DNA of 64,000 bases from Lates calcarifer (GCF_001640805.2 NC_066835.1:7744227-7808226), one strand, 5' to 3'; positions 13,973 through 25,955 are shown, counted from the stretch's first letter. Program-made: numbers and translations. The notes: generated by a model from the letters alone, not told the origin.

Positions 13973-14501
13973 TACCATAATTTCCGGACTATTGAGTGCA
14001 CCCACTAAATTTAAAAAGAAAAAAAATTACATATATAGACCGCACTTGTCTATAAGTAAAATGTCTACGTGTCAAGTAAAATGAGATATTTACACATTCA
14101 CGCTGCTGTCTCCAACGTCTCACCATCGATTCACTGATGCCAAGCTTACATGCAGCAGCTCTATTTCCTTTTTTCGACAGCCAGATCGATTGCCTTTAAC
14201 TTAAAAGCTGCATCATATGCATCTCTTAGTGTGTTTTCCATGATGAGGGTGTGTGCATTAAGCTCAAAATGACTGTTCTGAAGAATTTAGTGTGAGTGCG
14301 TTTGATTTAATTCAAACAGTTTCATTGGTCCACTGTGACCTGTTCGGTAATTTCATTGGTCTGATGTGACGAGGCTAAATGTTTTGCCGGCATGAAGTTC
14401 GTCAGCCTGTAAAAATCTATAAATTAGCCGCATCATTGTTTAAGCCGCAAAGTTCAAAGCGTGTGGAAAAAGTAGCGGCTTATAGTCCGGAAATTACAGT
14501 A
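13973..14501 (-). mobile_element. Non-autonomous pogo-like DNA transposon
   Basis: An element of about 529 bp with imperfect terminal inverted repeats. The left end reads CCATAATTTCCGGACTATTG, and the reverse complement of the right end reads CTGTAATTTCCGGACTATAA. Both ends abut TA (13,973-13,974 and 14,500-14,501), the target duplicated by Tc1/mariner/pogo transposons. On the minus strand, around 14,245-14,105, a short frame starting MENTLRDAYDAAFKLKAIDL is followed, after an apparent 1 bp indel, by a psq-like helix-turn-helix (AAACKLGISESMVRRW-type). This resembles the N-terminus of pogo-group transposases. The catalytic domain is absent, so the copy is an internally deleted derivative. Terminal motifs of this kind are widespread in fish genomes. 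Confidence 0.8.
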
Positions 14502-16035
14502 AGTTAAAAACCATTCCAACTGTATATCAAAAAAGGGAAACTACTTGAATGCAACATCCTTATAAATGAAGCTTTAGTTCAAGCAGGAAAACATATTTTA
14601 ATTTAATTCTTAATCACACTGGACACCTCAAAGACTATAAGTACCATGAGCACTTCTAGCAACCAATGGTCACACTTGCTCAACAGTTTTTTAAGTAGCT
14701 TATTTCATTTGCGCTCACTGCAGTTATTAGGGACTGCAACTTTCTTCAGTGACCACAGCAGCTACTGTAGCACTATGGCCATTGCTGCTCTCTATACCTA
14801 AAGGTAAACGTTATTATTAAACTACTTTAATAAACTGTGAAACTACAACAAGAAAACATTTTGGCAAATGCATTTGTGATTACTGCACAGGGAAATTCCA
14901 TTTGCAACTTGTGGTTTTAGAATATGGGTAAACATTTTCCAGTTTGTCAAACATTCTAAAACATTATTGTAAATACCTGCAATTATTGTAACAATAATCT
15001 GATCCTATCTCAGCACTGTATGATAATTAGCTTGATAGCGGGTATATAATGGTAAAACATGACACTTCATCACCGAGCAACCACAGAAATTAATCAAGCA
15101 GCAGTTACAGTTAATTGGAGTTAGGATGGAATTTTCCTTTAAGTCCACAATTTCACTTTGAAAATTATTCTGTCGGAGAAGCAAGCAACTAAGCGCCCAT
15201 CAACGTAGACACATTTAATGAAGCCTAATGACTAACTCTGAACAACAGAGGCTGAAACGCTGATCAAACCCGTTTAGACCACAGAGAAACATTTAAATCA
15301 GAAGATCATGCAATTTTAACTAACCGCCTTAAACACAGCCGGGTATCACAGATTTAGCTCAGAGCTACTTCATATCAGATCTCAGACAAACAGTCTGTGT
15401 CACAACAAAGCATGGCAGCGTTCCTCTCAGCAATACGTCACCTTTGGGATCTCGCAAGGCATTGTTTTAGGTCCCGACAACATTTGCAGGCACAATGCTG
15501 TCTCTCAAAAACTCATCTCTCAGATAAGGACAAGGAGATACATGCGCTCCCACTGGGAATGTTGATAGATACAGTTGTTAAAGTAAGAATTCAGCGTGAA
15601 AAAATGACAAGAAGAATATAAACAACGAGAAGAAATATTACAAAAATAGCACATTGAATACAAATATGACAAAGAATGGTTTGATTCCATAAAGTCCTTG
15701 CCTCAATTAAGTACATAACTATAGGAAATTAATAATGAAATAATTAGTATGCATGATATTTTAAAAGTGTAGAAATGCCATTAGGAATACAAATTAGAAC
15801 GATGAAATAAGTATGTGAATCTTGTGAAACACATGTACACAATGTAAACATCTAATGGAAATAGCAAAGTAGCATGTGTACAAAATGTGTATAGTTTAAT
15901 GTGTAAAAGATAGAAGTAAAGAATGTAATAGCACTTCAGTGCAATCCAGCATTCCTGTCGCTCCCCCTCCCAGTGGGCTAAAACTAGGGCCATTTGAACA
16001 TGAAGCATTGAGCGGTGTGATGGCTGTGACACAAA
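14502..16035. other. Non-coding interval, nothing recognised
   Basis: AT-rich unique-looking sequence without recognisable exons or repeats. The last 100 bp or so may already belong to the LINE relic that follows. Confidence 0.5.
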
Positions 16036-16039
16036 GAAG

Positions 16040-16355
16040 AGCCTTAAGCACTCAGTGAAACACCTCAGGGGTGTCTTCAGCCTCCTGCATCCTCACAGCG
16101 CAAGACAGTTGGGAGGTGTTGTCCAAGATGGAGTTCGCTTTAGTCCTGATCCTCCCCATCTGCTCCTGCCTCCAGGGTGTCCAACCTCAACAAGACAGCC
16201 ATCCCTTATTTCACCAGGATTATTAATCTTTCCTGCAGCCCCCTTGCCTTGATGTTTCTTCCCCCAGCTCACGGCTGCAAAGACCGCTGTGCTGCTCATC
16301 GACTGGTAGAACATGTTGAGCGGAGACTACTACACAAAGATCTGACACTCCTCGG
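16040..16355 (-). pseudogene. Non-LTR retrotransposon relic, ORF2 C-terminus
   Basis: The minus strand matches the region downstream of the reverse-transcriptase domain in fish LINEs. FYQSMSSTAVFAAVSWG (about 16,313-16,263) corresponds to the familiar FYQSVV.S..FFAVVCWGG block. Further downstream in another frame TKANSILDNTS (about 16,145-16,110) corresponds to the ..SILDNTSHPLH block. Frameshifts and an in-frame stop upstream of the first block show it is dead. Homology may extend downstream to about 15,940 but is not clear there. The clade was not determined. Confidence 0.7.
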
Positions 16356-16984
16356 GAAGTAAAATTGACTTGGTAATCTTTGTCAAGTGCCTCAAATGTT
16401 ATCATGTTCTTTTATTTTTGTTATATTATCACATAAAACACAATAAAGTGAGAATTTCAAGTAGGATTGCTGTTGCTTATTTTGTGTAGTTGAGTGATGC
16501 TTCAGCGTAAAATGACACTGCCATTTGTTTATTTTCACAATGTCAGTTAAATTGTTTCTCACTGCATGAGGCAATTATGGCTTTACAGCAGATCTCTTTC
16601 AACACAGTAAAGACGGATAAATACACCAGTTCCTCTCACTATCTTTGCATGTGAGCACTCACTTGTGTTGTCACTCACTGTATAAAATTTTGTGTTGCAT
16701 AATAATGTATAATGGCTGCATCAGGTGCATTGACAGTAAGATCTTGCAAAAAGATGACACTCATTTTTTCTGACAATCTTCACTTATAGAAGATCTTTGA
16801 GGGGGCTTTGGAGTGTGTGTGTGTGTGTGTGTGTGTTTGTTTCTGTGCAAGTGCTTTCTGTTTTACAATTTTAAGGCCGACACACAGCATGTGAAATGGA
16901 GTGACGCACATTATCTGCACCAGGAAACGTCACTGTGCCATTTCCAAGCACTGACAAATGTCAATTCTTTATAAAAGCAGCAAT
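16356..16984. other. Non-coding interval
   Basis: No gene or recognised transposon. It contains a (GT)n microsatellite at about 16,812-16,836. Confidence 0.6.
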
Positions 16985-17170
16985 TTTTTTTTAAAGTTAT
17001 TTTTTTTGGGCTTTTTTCACATTTAATGGACCAGACAGTGGACAGGAGACAGGAAACAGGGAGAGAGAGCAGGGGAATGACACGCAGTAAAGATCCAGCC
17101 AGACCAGGATTCAATCCAGGGACCAGCTGCCCAAGGTCACATAGGCCCATGTGGTACGCACCTACCTTGA
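16985..17170 (-). mobile_element. tRNA-headed SINE, copy 1
   Basis: Read on the minus strand, this is a SINE of a type abundant in percomorph fish. It has a tRNA-like head with GGTGCGTACCACATG and a degenerate B box (GGATTGAATCC), a body containing GTCATTCCCCTGCTCTCTCT and GTTTCCTGTCTCCTGTCCAC, and a 3' end CCATTAAATGTGAAAAAAGC leading into an A-rich tail at low coordinates. The B box carries substitutions relative to GGTTCGANNCC, so this is an old copy. A second copy lies at 38,190-38,385. Confidence 0.8.
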
Positions 17171-17405
17171 AATCTTCTCCCCTCTCTAGATACAAATCCA
17201 GTCTGCGCTGCGGGTGTCAACTAAGCACACATCAGTGATGCAATTCTCATTGTTTGTCTTTGACATGCAAGGTTGGGATGGAGTTCACAAAATAACATAA
17301 ATTGCTCTTTTTACCCCCAAAATTAAGTAAGCCTACTTGTTCTGCTGTGTGTGTTGACAAGTTCATTCAGCAAAACTGTTAACCAAGAGTAAAGGAGAGA
17401 GATTT

Positions 17406-17420
17406 TGGAGATTTTGTTGG

Positions 17421-17458
<38 letters not shown>

Positions 17459-17678
17459 AATATGTTAATGTGTGACAGAGTCTCTAAAAAGAAAACTTGG
17501 TACTGATCATGCACAAATTTTAAGATCAAAATTTAGTTGAAACACGACAAAGAGAGAGTGGGAGTCCTGTTGTCTCTGTGGCCCCACAGTGAATCATATC
17601 CAGGTACATTGGCCACGAGTCTCCTGCACACGGCGGCAGTAATGGTGCCCCCTGGCCAGGACTGTGCGCTCTGCTCAG
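17406..17678 (+). repeat. Duplicated block, copy A
   Basis: This block recurs in direct orientation at 19,045-19,295. Over the 211 bp core (17,468-17,678 versus 19,085-19,295) I count 3 single-base differences and no indels. Upstream both copies share TGGAGATTTTGT and a GT tract; in this copy the tract is a (TG)17 microsatellite at 17,424-17,457, in the other it is short and interrupted. Similarity stops abruptly after CTGCTCAG on the right. The minus strand of both copies holds the same short open reading frame ending in ..CRVSTKF, but it has no recognisable domain. Confidence 0.95.
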
Positions 17679-19044
17679 ACTAAGAAGAATAATATTACTA
17701 CATCGCTTCAAGTCCTCAACTTGAAACAATTGAAAATATTAATAACACGCCAACAATATGTCACCAGAGCAGCACACTACCATTGCACAAAGAGGGAAAG
17801 CTTTAGTTTTGCTTAAGCGAAGTGGTACGGGACAGTTATGGAGATGGGTGACGAAATATTATACAGTAGGTGGTGTTACACTGCCGATGCAACAGAGGAT
17901 GTAGCCCCAACCACAACACCTGCGTAAAGACCCAAAGGCTGCTGTTGGAGAATATTTGTCTAACAACCACTGTATATGAGTTGTGCCAATTTCTGCCTAG
18001 TTAAAGCATGCTGCCGTTTGTTAATAAAGTTAGACATTTTCACCTGCATCATTTTCATCAGTGTCTCCGCAGTTTCACACAACAGCAAAGCTGCTGATAA
18101 TTCTGCTGGTAAAACACACTGTTTCTGTTTGGGCCGATGTGTTTCTGCCCTTCCTTTCAAAAAGTCAGCCCACTCTTTCTTTTCTTCTTCCAGCTGGGAG
18201 AACTCAGAACCTACATGATTAGCTGCATCAGTGACCCTCTGCTATTCTTTTTTTTTTTTTAAATACCACATCTCAGGCCTGCAAACTCTATCTATTCATT
18301 CCTATACTTCCCTCTACTTTCTTATTCCACAGTTTCAATTTCACAGTCACTGAAACTCTGCTGCTTTAGGGTCTTTTTTTTCAGCAGCCATAGTCTGTGA
18401 CATTTTGCCTAAAAGATAATGACGAGAAAAATACGCTGCTATTAATGGGTTAACTATTGGCATTTCACAAAGCATTTGTCGGGTAAATATGGGGAGGGGA
18501 TGCTTGTGTGCTCTTATGCACACGATTCCACACTGATTTCACTGCCATGCTGTGAGGACAAGCAATTGTAGGTGCTTAAAGCTGAATCTGAGGGAAATAA
18601 TTATTTCAGAGAGACATTGCAAAACTGGATTTTTCTACTCCTTAAGTGATAAATGTCTCAGTTTCATTAGAAATTATCATTAGAAGTATTACTAGTACGT
18701 CTCCAAATACAGAGAAGTTCAAATAATCATTAGTCCAAATAAGTCAGCTCTCAGAAGACAGAGCTGGAATGCAACTGGAATGAGAGCTGCGGTAATGAAA
18801 AACAGGTGTCAGGTCTGATGCTTAAAATCCTCCATCTGCACTCGGCCAAAAAAGAACATCAAATTTAGAGGGTCCGATGATATGCATCAATTACTGCATC
18901 CAGTGTCCTCAGGGCTTTTCGTTGCCTGAATGCGGAATAAGGGAACACAGCAGCCCTCCATGTGTAATGCTTTGTTCACTGAGCTTAAAACTGTCTTTTA
19001 CAACTTTCACAGCAGAAGAAACTGCATCTATGTGACCACAAACA
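17679..19044. other. Spacer between duplicated blocks
   Basis: No gene is seen. It contains a poly-T run near 18,248-18,260 and a complex stretch at about 18,780-18,930 with ATGCATCAATTACTGCAT, an octamer/homeodomain-like cluster that may be regulatory. Confidence 0.5.
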
Positions 19045-19295
19045 TGGAGATTTTGTCAAGTGTGTGTGCGTGTGCATTATATTCATGTGTGACAGAGTCT
19101 CTAAAAAGGAAACTTGGTACTGATCATGCACAAATTTTAAGATCAAAATTTAGTTGAAACACGACAAAGAGAGAGTGGGAGTCCTGTTGTTTCTGTGGCC
19201 CCACAGTGAATCATATCCAGGTACATTGGCCACGAGTCTCCTGCACACGGCGGCAGTAATGGTGCCCCCTGGCCAGGACTGTGCGTTCTGCTCAG
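19045..19295 (+). repeat. Duplicated block, copy B
   Basis: Direct-orientation partner of 17,406-17,678; the cores start 1,617 bp apart. Immediately downstream (19,296-19,440) lies GC-richer complex sequence that is not present after copy A. This suggests copy B sits in the original context and copy A was derived from it, although the direction is an inference. Confidence 0.95.
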
Positions 19296-20785
19296 CGCGC
19301 TGTGGAAATCACCCAAGGACAGCAAGCAGGCAGAAACACATTTTAACCCACGCCGCTGACATCCATCTAGCCCTCGACACCGCAGGCTCAGACCTGTCTC
19401 CTCTGCTCAACAACAACATGGTGGATCGCAATCACAGTGCCCGACTTAGCTCTTCAGCCACACACACATACAGAGAGAGAGAGAGAGAGAGAGAGGAGGG
19501 ACAGAGGAGTGTGTGCCAAGGTACTTCACCTCCTATGACAAACCTATTCACAGTTTGTTGAGCTTGTTCCAAAAAGACAATCACTCATGCAGCTAAAACA
19601 TGCACATTTAATAAACTAAACTGTCAAAAATTATGGTTGCCACTACCAAATGTTATACTGTAAATATCTCAATTTGGAACCATAATGTGTATATTATGCA
19701 TGAAGTGAGCACTCAAACACACTGTGAATTTTATGCACTTCACTAGACATGTGGACAGGCGTAGACATGGTGTTAGTTGTTAAAATTTAAAGCGGCTCAG
19801 TGATCAGGTTTCTACATTTACTTTTTTTTCATGTATCTGCTGTCAGGATAATAACCACCAGTTATACTGTATGTGACCAGCATGAATATAGCAACAAGAT
19901 GTGATGCATCATCTGTATGTCTCACTGAAACTGAGGAAAACATCACACTTGAAACACTTGAGAAAGCATTCATTTGATGCGTAGAAGCTGGGAATCATTT
20001 CAGGGAAGACATGCAGGCTTTGTTTACAACTAAATCAAAGTGAATCTAAGTAAACTTTACCATAAGCTACTCTGACAGACCGGCCACACCACTGTCAAAG
20101 TAAGAGCACAGTAATCCCTACTGAGAGGCTCAAGAAGTAACACCAATCTTGATTGTCTTTCTCTTTTCTTGGCTGTTTCAAAAAATCAATTCGGAGAGTA
20201 AAGTGTTTGCACAGGTGATTAACTCCAGCTAATTATAATAAATTAGTGGTATATTGCTCCACCTGCACAACAAATACACATGTCACTGTATGACTCTGTG
20301 GTGTGTGTTTGATTCCGTCTTCCTCTTTCTTTAAGAAAGATACCAAATCAAGGAGGGTGGAAACAGTGGATGAGGAGGATTCACCCGGTTCCCTCTTTCT
20401 GTCATTTACATGTTTCTGAACTTTTCCAAATATAAGTGCCTTTGTGTCAGTCAGCCATTTGTTTGGTAATGCAATTAAAGCAAAAACAAGGAGGAGTTTT
20501 TCTACTGGAGCTTAAGCTGATGGAAAACTGTTTTGCTCAAGGTAATCCACATTCTGTCAACTACAAAAAAAGCAAGAACCCGTGGGCAGGTCATTTTACA
20601 GTAAACATACACAACCTCATCAAGCATTAATTGGTAATCAAAGCCCCATGGTGTTTTAAAGCACTGTTCAGCATTTGATCATACTACAATGCAGCAGTCA
20701 TTGATTGCCTGTTGATTAAGCTAACTTAACAAGGGGATAAAAGCTGGGAGCCTCTCTGGGGGTTCTATCTCCCATTGACCATCAC

Positions 20786-20824
<39 letters not shown>

Positions 20825-23800
20825 GAGCGAGATGACGTGGCCCGACCCCCCCCCCCAAACTAGCCTGATAATGAAAAGCTATCTCTTCTCAGGCAGAAAC
20901 TCTGTGACCCCAATATCCTTCAAACTTATACTACTGGAAACATCTGGCCCTCTTCACAGGGCTCGCTCTCTCTCTCTTTCTCACCTTTTTCCCTGTCTGT
21001 TTTTACACACACACACGAGCAATCACAATCACGAAGGATATTACACTATCTGCTTGATCAATCAACTTCCCACAGGCGCTTTTACCTTTCCCATCTCACT
21101 CATGCTGCTCATATAGTCGCTTTCCCCTTGCTCAGTTTCACTGGAAAGATGATGCTAGGAGGATGCTGGCAACTCGTGGTGGAGCACACGCGCTCTGTGT
21201 CACATTTTATGACTAATTACCACAAAAGAGGGGGCCTGACTGTTAATTTCCGCCGTGACTTTACAGAATGTGTTTATGTAGGGAGAGAAAGGCGGGAGAG
21301 AGAGGGTGAGAGCAGAGGGTTAATGGTTTTTCTGTCAGTCAGTGATGATAAGTGAGGGCCCACCTGGGATTTACTGTAAAAAAAAAAAAAAAAAGAAAGA
21401 AAAAAAAATGTTTGTGATTGTCGTTCATAACCCATTGACGGTTTGTGTGAATGAACAAACTGTAGCGTGCAAGCAAACCCCGAGCCACAAAACCTGCCTG
21501 CTGATCCCACTCATTATTTCTGCCTCTCAAGAGAAACTAGATTGAGATGGAAATAGAAAAAGGAGGGGGAGGGGAGGAAAGGGCAGATGAGAGTGTAACA
21601 TGTGGCAGGGGAGGCTTGTCAGGTCAGGCAGCCAAGGACGTGAGGATGAAACGACAATGTAGCAAAGAAATGGGCGCCGAGTTGAGAAGTATATGCCCCC
21701 AGCTTTACTACCCGCTGGCTCACCCGTTTGGCGGTCTCCTCCCCTCGTCTCCCAGGAGTGGAGACGAGAGAGAGGGAAAGAGGAGACAAACACTTGTGAG
21801 TGAAATGGTGTGAGAACAAAAGAGCTTAGAGCGGTGGCAACATTCACAGAGGAAATGGCATTTCTCTGGAGGAGGCGGCCTCTCTCCTTTTATTTGATGA
21901 GATGGGGGAGAAGCAGGTATTGAGTTAAAGAAAGTGTGAAAGAGGCAGCGATACGGAGGACGGAACAGGTCAAAGGGAATATGGCGAGGGCAGAGAGACT
22001 GGGCCAAGTGGCAGGGACTCATTTCACACACAAAATCTCCCCCAGCTTCACCCTCCCTCTGTAATTTTACTCTGCTCTACAGGCATCCTGTAAAACAAAC
22101 CTGGATATCACCACCAGCCCCCCCCCCCAAGTAAGAAAAAAGTACAGTGTTTTAGAACATCTAGTGGGAATAATGAGACGCCTGAGAATAACGATAAAAA
22201 AATACAAATTAAAATTTGTGATGGAGCCTTAAGCTTGAGCCTTGTCAACATGGTTAATTATCTACAGTGAAAAACAGAACCCGACAAAGTCTTGTTAGCC
22301 AGTTTTTTAGATGGCCCTCAGGCAAAATCAGACCAAGCTTTTGAAAATATGTGACAGAATAAATGCAAAATATTTTTTGAATAATAATCAAATAACCGCC
22401 TGCCTGAGTGGCAACATTTATTCATCAAGAGTCAGGCATTTGAACAACAGATGGAAATCAAATCAAATAAAACATTTTTCATCCTCATACAGTCTTAGGT
22501 TGTTCTCTACTGGTTGAGAATGAAGTGCCTTAGTCTTAAAACTAACTTTGTACCAGGATCCCCCTCCTTAAAGATCATAGTTTAACCCTCATCTCTCATT
22601 CATTATTAATACATTATTATTATTAGGTTCTTTAGATCTTCACAGAACTGTGACTGTAGCTCTGGATGACTTTTGTTAGCACCATATGTATGTATGTATC
22701 TATTAATTATGTAGCGCAAGCATTGTTCATGAAGTTACTCATAAAAATAATCCTAAAAACTGTGATCACATTACTTTATGCATTACTTTAATGAAGGAAG
22801 GATATTTCCCTGATTTATCTTCCATTCCAAAGGCATGTTCAGACCAAATGCAGAGTGAATTTTGGATTTAAGTCACACAAATCTAAAGAAGTGGGCAACA
22901 TTTACGTCTCCGCTGCCCATCTCATCATTTCTCCCTTTCCCCCTCTTCACTTGTTTGCAACTAATTTGTTTACTGAACATAAGTGTGGAGAAAGGATTTT
23001 ATCCATTGCACTGCAGCATAAACCTTCAGAAATGTTATGTGTGATGATGAGTAGCATTGTTTTTTAGCAAGCAAGTGAATCTAATACAATTACTAAAAAT
23101 CTGAAAACAAAGTATATAATATATATTAAGTAATGTGATTACAGTAATATTAAACCCTACTGGATCAAACCCATTATACTACTTTAGATTTGAGGACGAA
23201 GTGTTCACTGAATACCAAAATAGCTTCCATATAAGTTGTGCGTCCTAACCTCACCAGCCTCCACAAAGGGATTTTATGGAAAGCAGTCTATAGCATTACA
23301 ACTTATATGAAATATGAAATGAAAGCTCAAACAGATCACTGGGGTGATTTTTTGTTTTTGTTTCTGTCTGTTAAACTCGCAGCAATATACTGAGAAAATC
23401 CTTCTATAAATGATCTCAAATGTCACAGCCGACGTAAAAATGAGACCAGTCTAGACAGAATTAGTGCTTCAGTCAAACAGAAAGATGAAGCGAGCCAGAG
23501 AGGGACAGCCAAAAAAAAAAAAAAGGGGGGGGGGGACGAGCAGAGCAGTCCCACTCCCCTCTAATGCTGTAATGCAACTGCTGTGTTTTCTTCTGTCTGC
23601 TGTCAGCCAGCTGTTAGAGCAGCGAGCCTGTGTGAGCTACCTCCTTCAAAGTGCACTTCTTGCCTTGGGCTACTGGTGTGTACCACTCTGTGATTTGGTT
23701 TTTATATCACAACCCCCACCCCCTGACACCCAGACCCTCATAACTACTGTTAAGATCCATCTGAGCCCCCTGATCAAAGGAGACTGAGGCAGGGGGCTTG

Positions 23801-24374
23801 GAGGACATCTCTGATTACTACTGCCTGAGGCAAGCCACCCCATCCCCATCAGCCTTATCCCGCCATCATCATCATCTACCACCACAATCAATATGCCGCC
23901 ACCAGGCCCTGTTGGAGCCGCCACCATTGTCACGTGTTACACATATGCACAATACACAACAAGGAATGGAACAGAAAAAGGCACATACAATACAGGACAC
24001 CAGTTGAGTTGTTTCAGGGACCAGAATTACATTACACTGATGATCCAAGTGTTTTTTCACAAGGTCCCTACACTTAATGAACATCCATCAGAGAGACTGT
24101 TTATACATCTTAGTTCACTGCCTTTAAGTGATGGGATGACCATCACTGTGCAATGCAGGGGATGAAATGTACAAAGCTCTCTGAAATGTACTGAAGGTGT
24201 AGACATATAACTAAAGGTGCCCGTGCTCCAAAACTAAGCTTGAATGGAAGTGCTTCCCCTTTTTAAGAGGGTGAATACAAACATTCATTTGTTTTATGTT
24301 TGTAATTCATTGTTTTTACTCTTCTGTCCCCTCCTGCTTTCCATTATCAACTTATATTGTGTTTCAACACAGTC
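19296..24374. other. Non-coding interval with simple repeats
   Basis: No supportable gene. Simple repeats include (AG)n at 19,472-19,495, (TG)n at 20,789-20,822, C11 near 20,846-20,856, an A-rich tract at 21,378-21,408, a C run near 22,119-22,130 and an A/G switch tract at about 23,512-23,536. Purine-rich DNA at 21,545-21,980 yields long but low-complexity open frames on both strands. Confidence 0.55.
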
Positions 24375-24440
24375 AAGTCAATTTATCTAGAGCGCAGATT
24401 CAAAAAGAACAAACACTGACCAAAGTGCTTAGAGAGAGAT
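24375..24440 (+). repeat. Short fish interspersed repeat fragment
   Basis: TCAAGTCAATTTATCTAGAG followed by GACCAAAGTGCTTAGAG resembles the ATTTATATAGCGC..CAAAGTGCTTTAC motif of very common fish repeats. It is a short fragment with no coding content. Confidence 0.4.
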
Positions 24441-24503
24441 TCAATTATAGGATTATTGGATTGATGACATAAATAAGAAGATATTAGTAAATCAATAAAA
24501 GAT

Positions 24504-25690
24504 ACAGCCTTGGTGAAAATCACTGATACCCCTGAATTTTAAGTAAAGAATTTAGAATATCTTCAAAAATAAATGCAAATGAACCGACTTTCCATAATCA
24601 GAAAATTGATTGATTGATTGATTGATTGACGCTGAACAACATTTAAAAAGCTCTCATACTGTGAAGTTAAAAATACAGACATAAAATATACAGTAGACAC
24701 CCTCAAACAAAAAAAAAAAAAATACAAACAAGACTCACCTGTGCCTAATTTGTTCACATGATCTAAATTAACCAAAGAATGATCATTTCTGTCTCACAAT
24801 GGTGGAGACAAGAGAGCTGTCTAAGAGTATCAGAAACACTAACATCAATAAACATCACAATCCTGCTTCAACGATTCCTAATGTTATCAAGAAGCTTCAC
24901 GGCTATAAAAGTGTTACGATGCTTCCAGGATAAGGCACTAAGAAGATGAGAGAAGTCTGCGAAGGCTGGTGCGGACTGTGGAAGAAACACCACACAAGAC
25001 ATATAAAGAGCTTCAGGCTGACCTGGAACGATGTGGAGTGTGGGTTTCAGCATGAACCACACACTGCACACTGAACCGAGTAGAGCTCCACGGATTACAG
25101 CCAATGAGGACACCACTATTGAAAGAAAGGCACAAAAAGGCAAGACTAATGTTTCATGGATAAGCCACAGTCTTTCTGGGACTGGGCATCAGTTTGTTAT
25201 GAGGCAACAAAATGAAGCCCACAAGAAAAACACACCCTACCTATAATAAAACATGGTGGAGGCTCTATCATGCTGTGGGGCTGCTCTGCTGACTCTGGCA
25301 CTGGAGGCACTGAATGTATCAGAGGAATGATGAAATCAGATGATTACCAAGGCATTTTAGAGTGTTATTCAGTGTCAAAAAATTAGGGTTGAGGCCAAGG
25401 TCTTGGGTCTTTCCACAGCAAAGAACACACAAAGAGCAGCAAAAAAGAATGGTTGAAAAGGAAAAACTGACCAGCAACAAGTCCTGACCTAAATCCCATT
25501 GAAGAGAGCTGATATCTGCCATTGCAAAAAGGTCTCCTGCAAACTTAAAAAGACCTTGAAGGCAAAGCACTGGAAGAGAGGCAGACAGGCGCAACAAGAT
25601 TTTAAACGGCCACAAATTTAGAGACTCATTGTTGCCAAAGGTTCTGCAATCAAATATTAGTGAGAGGTACCAATAACTGTGTCCTAGATA
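24504..25690 (+). mobile_element. Nearly full-length degraded Tc1-like element
   Basis: Read on the plus strand, this is a Tc1-like transposon of about 1.2 kb. Diverged terminal inverted repeats are visible: CTTGGTGAAAATCACTGATA at the left and AGAGGTACCAATAACTGTGT at the right. The transposase is broken by stops and frameshifts but keeps hallmark blocks: KHGGGSIMLWGC at 25,248-25,283 and SPDLNPIEE at about 25,480-25,506, the block containing the second catalytic Asp. Between them SGTGGTECIRGMM corresponds to the A.SGTG..V.I.G.M block. A tetranucleotide (ATTG)n repeat has arisen near 24,604-24,630 and an A-run near 24,709. The element cannot encode an active transposase. Confidence 0.85.
24604..24630 (+). 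repeat. (ATTG)n microsatellite
   Basis: About six tandem ATTG units inside the 5' non-coding part of the Tc1-like element. Confidence 0.95.
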
Positions 25691-25742
25691 CATACTGTGT
25701 TAGTATATTTCACTATTATGCAAGTTCAGTTCAAGTTATATA

Positions 25743-25955
25743 TCATATCATATATATTTCTATAGTTTTATTATAGTTATATACGGATGCTGTAGGAGGG
25801 CTAGCCACCCTGTCGGCAAGTGGCAAACTATTTTGCAATTCAGGACCAACTACTGAAAATGCTCGATCACCATTGGTTTTTAACTGACTGTAACCTGGTG
25901 CCAGTCCATGCAGTGCTTTTAAAACAAATAAAGTAAAATAAATAGAGTCCAATAC
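25743..25955 (-). pseudogene. Non-LTR retrotransposon relic, end of ORF2
   Basis: On the minus strand LFVLKALHGLAPGYSQ is followed by KTNGDRAFSVVGPELQNSLP. Both correspond to the ..VYKALNGLAP.Y and KTKGDRAFSV.AP.LWNSLP blocks near the C-terminus of fish LINE ORF2. Residues normally lying between the blocks are deleted, and the conserved Trp of the second block is replaced. It begins about 50 bp from the Tc1-like element, forming a repeat cluster. It is an inactive fragment. Confidence 0.75.

Noticed and set aside
19154..19561. 135-codon open frame on the plus strand across duplicated copy B
   Set aside because: Ends in an (AG)n microsatellite (RERERER) and the frame does not continue beyond the duplication boundary in copy A; no domain.
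21545..22031. Overlapping open frames of 88-106 codons on both strands
   Set aside because: Produced by purine-rich DNA with few stops; low-complexity Glu/Arg/Gly or Ser/Pro/Leu peptides.
24604..24630. CRISPR-like or satellite array
   Set aside because: Simple (ATTG)n tetranucleotide repeat without spacers, inside a Tc1-like element.
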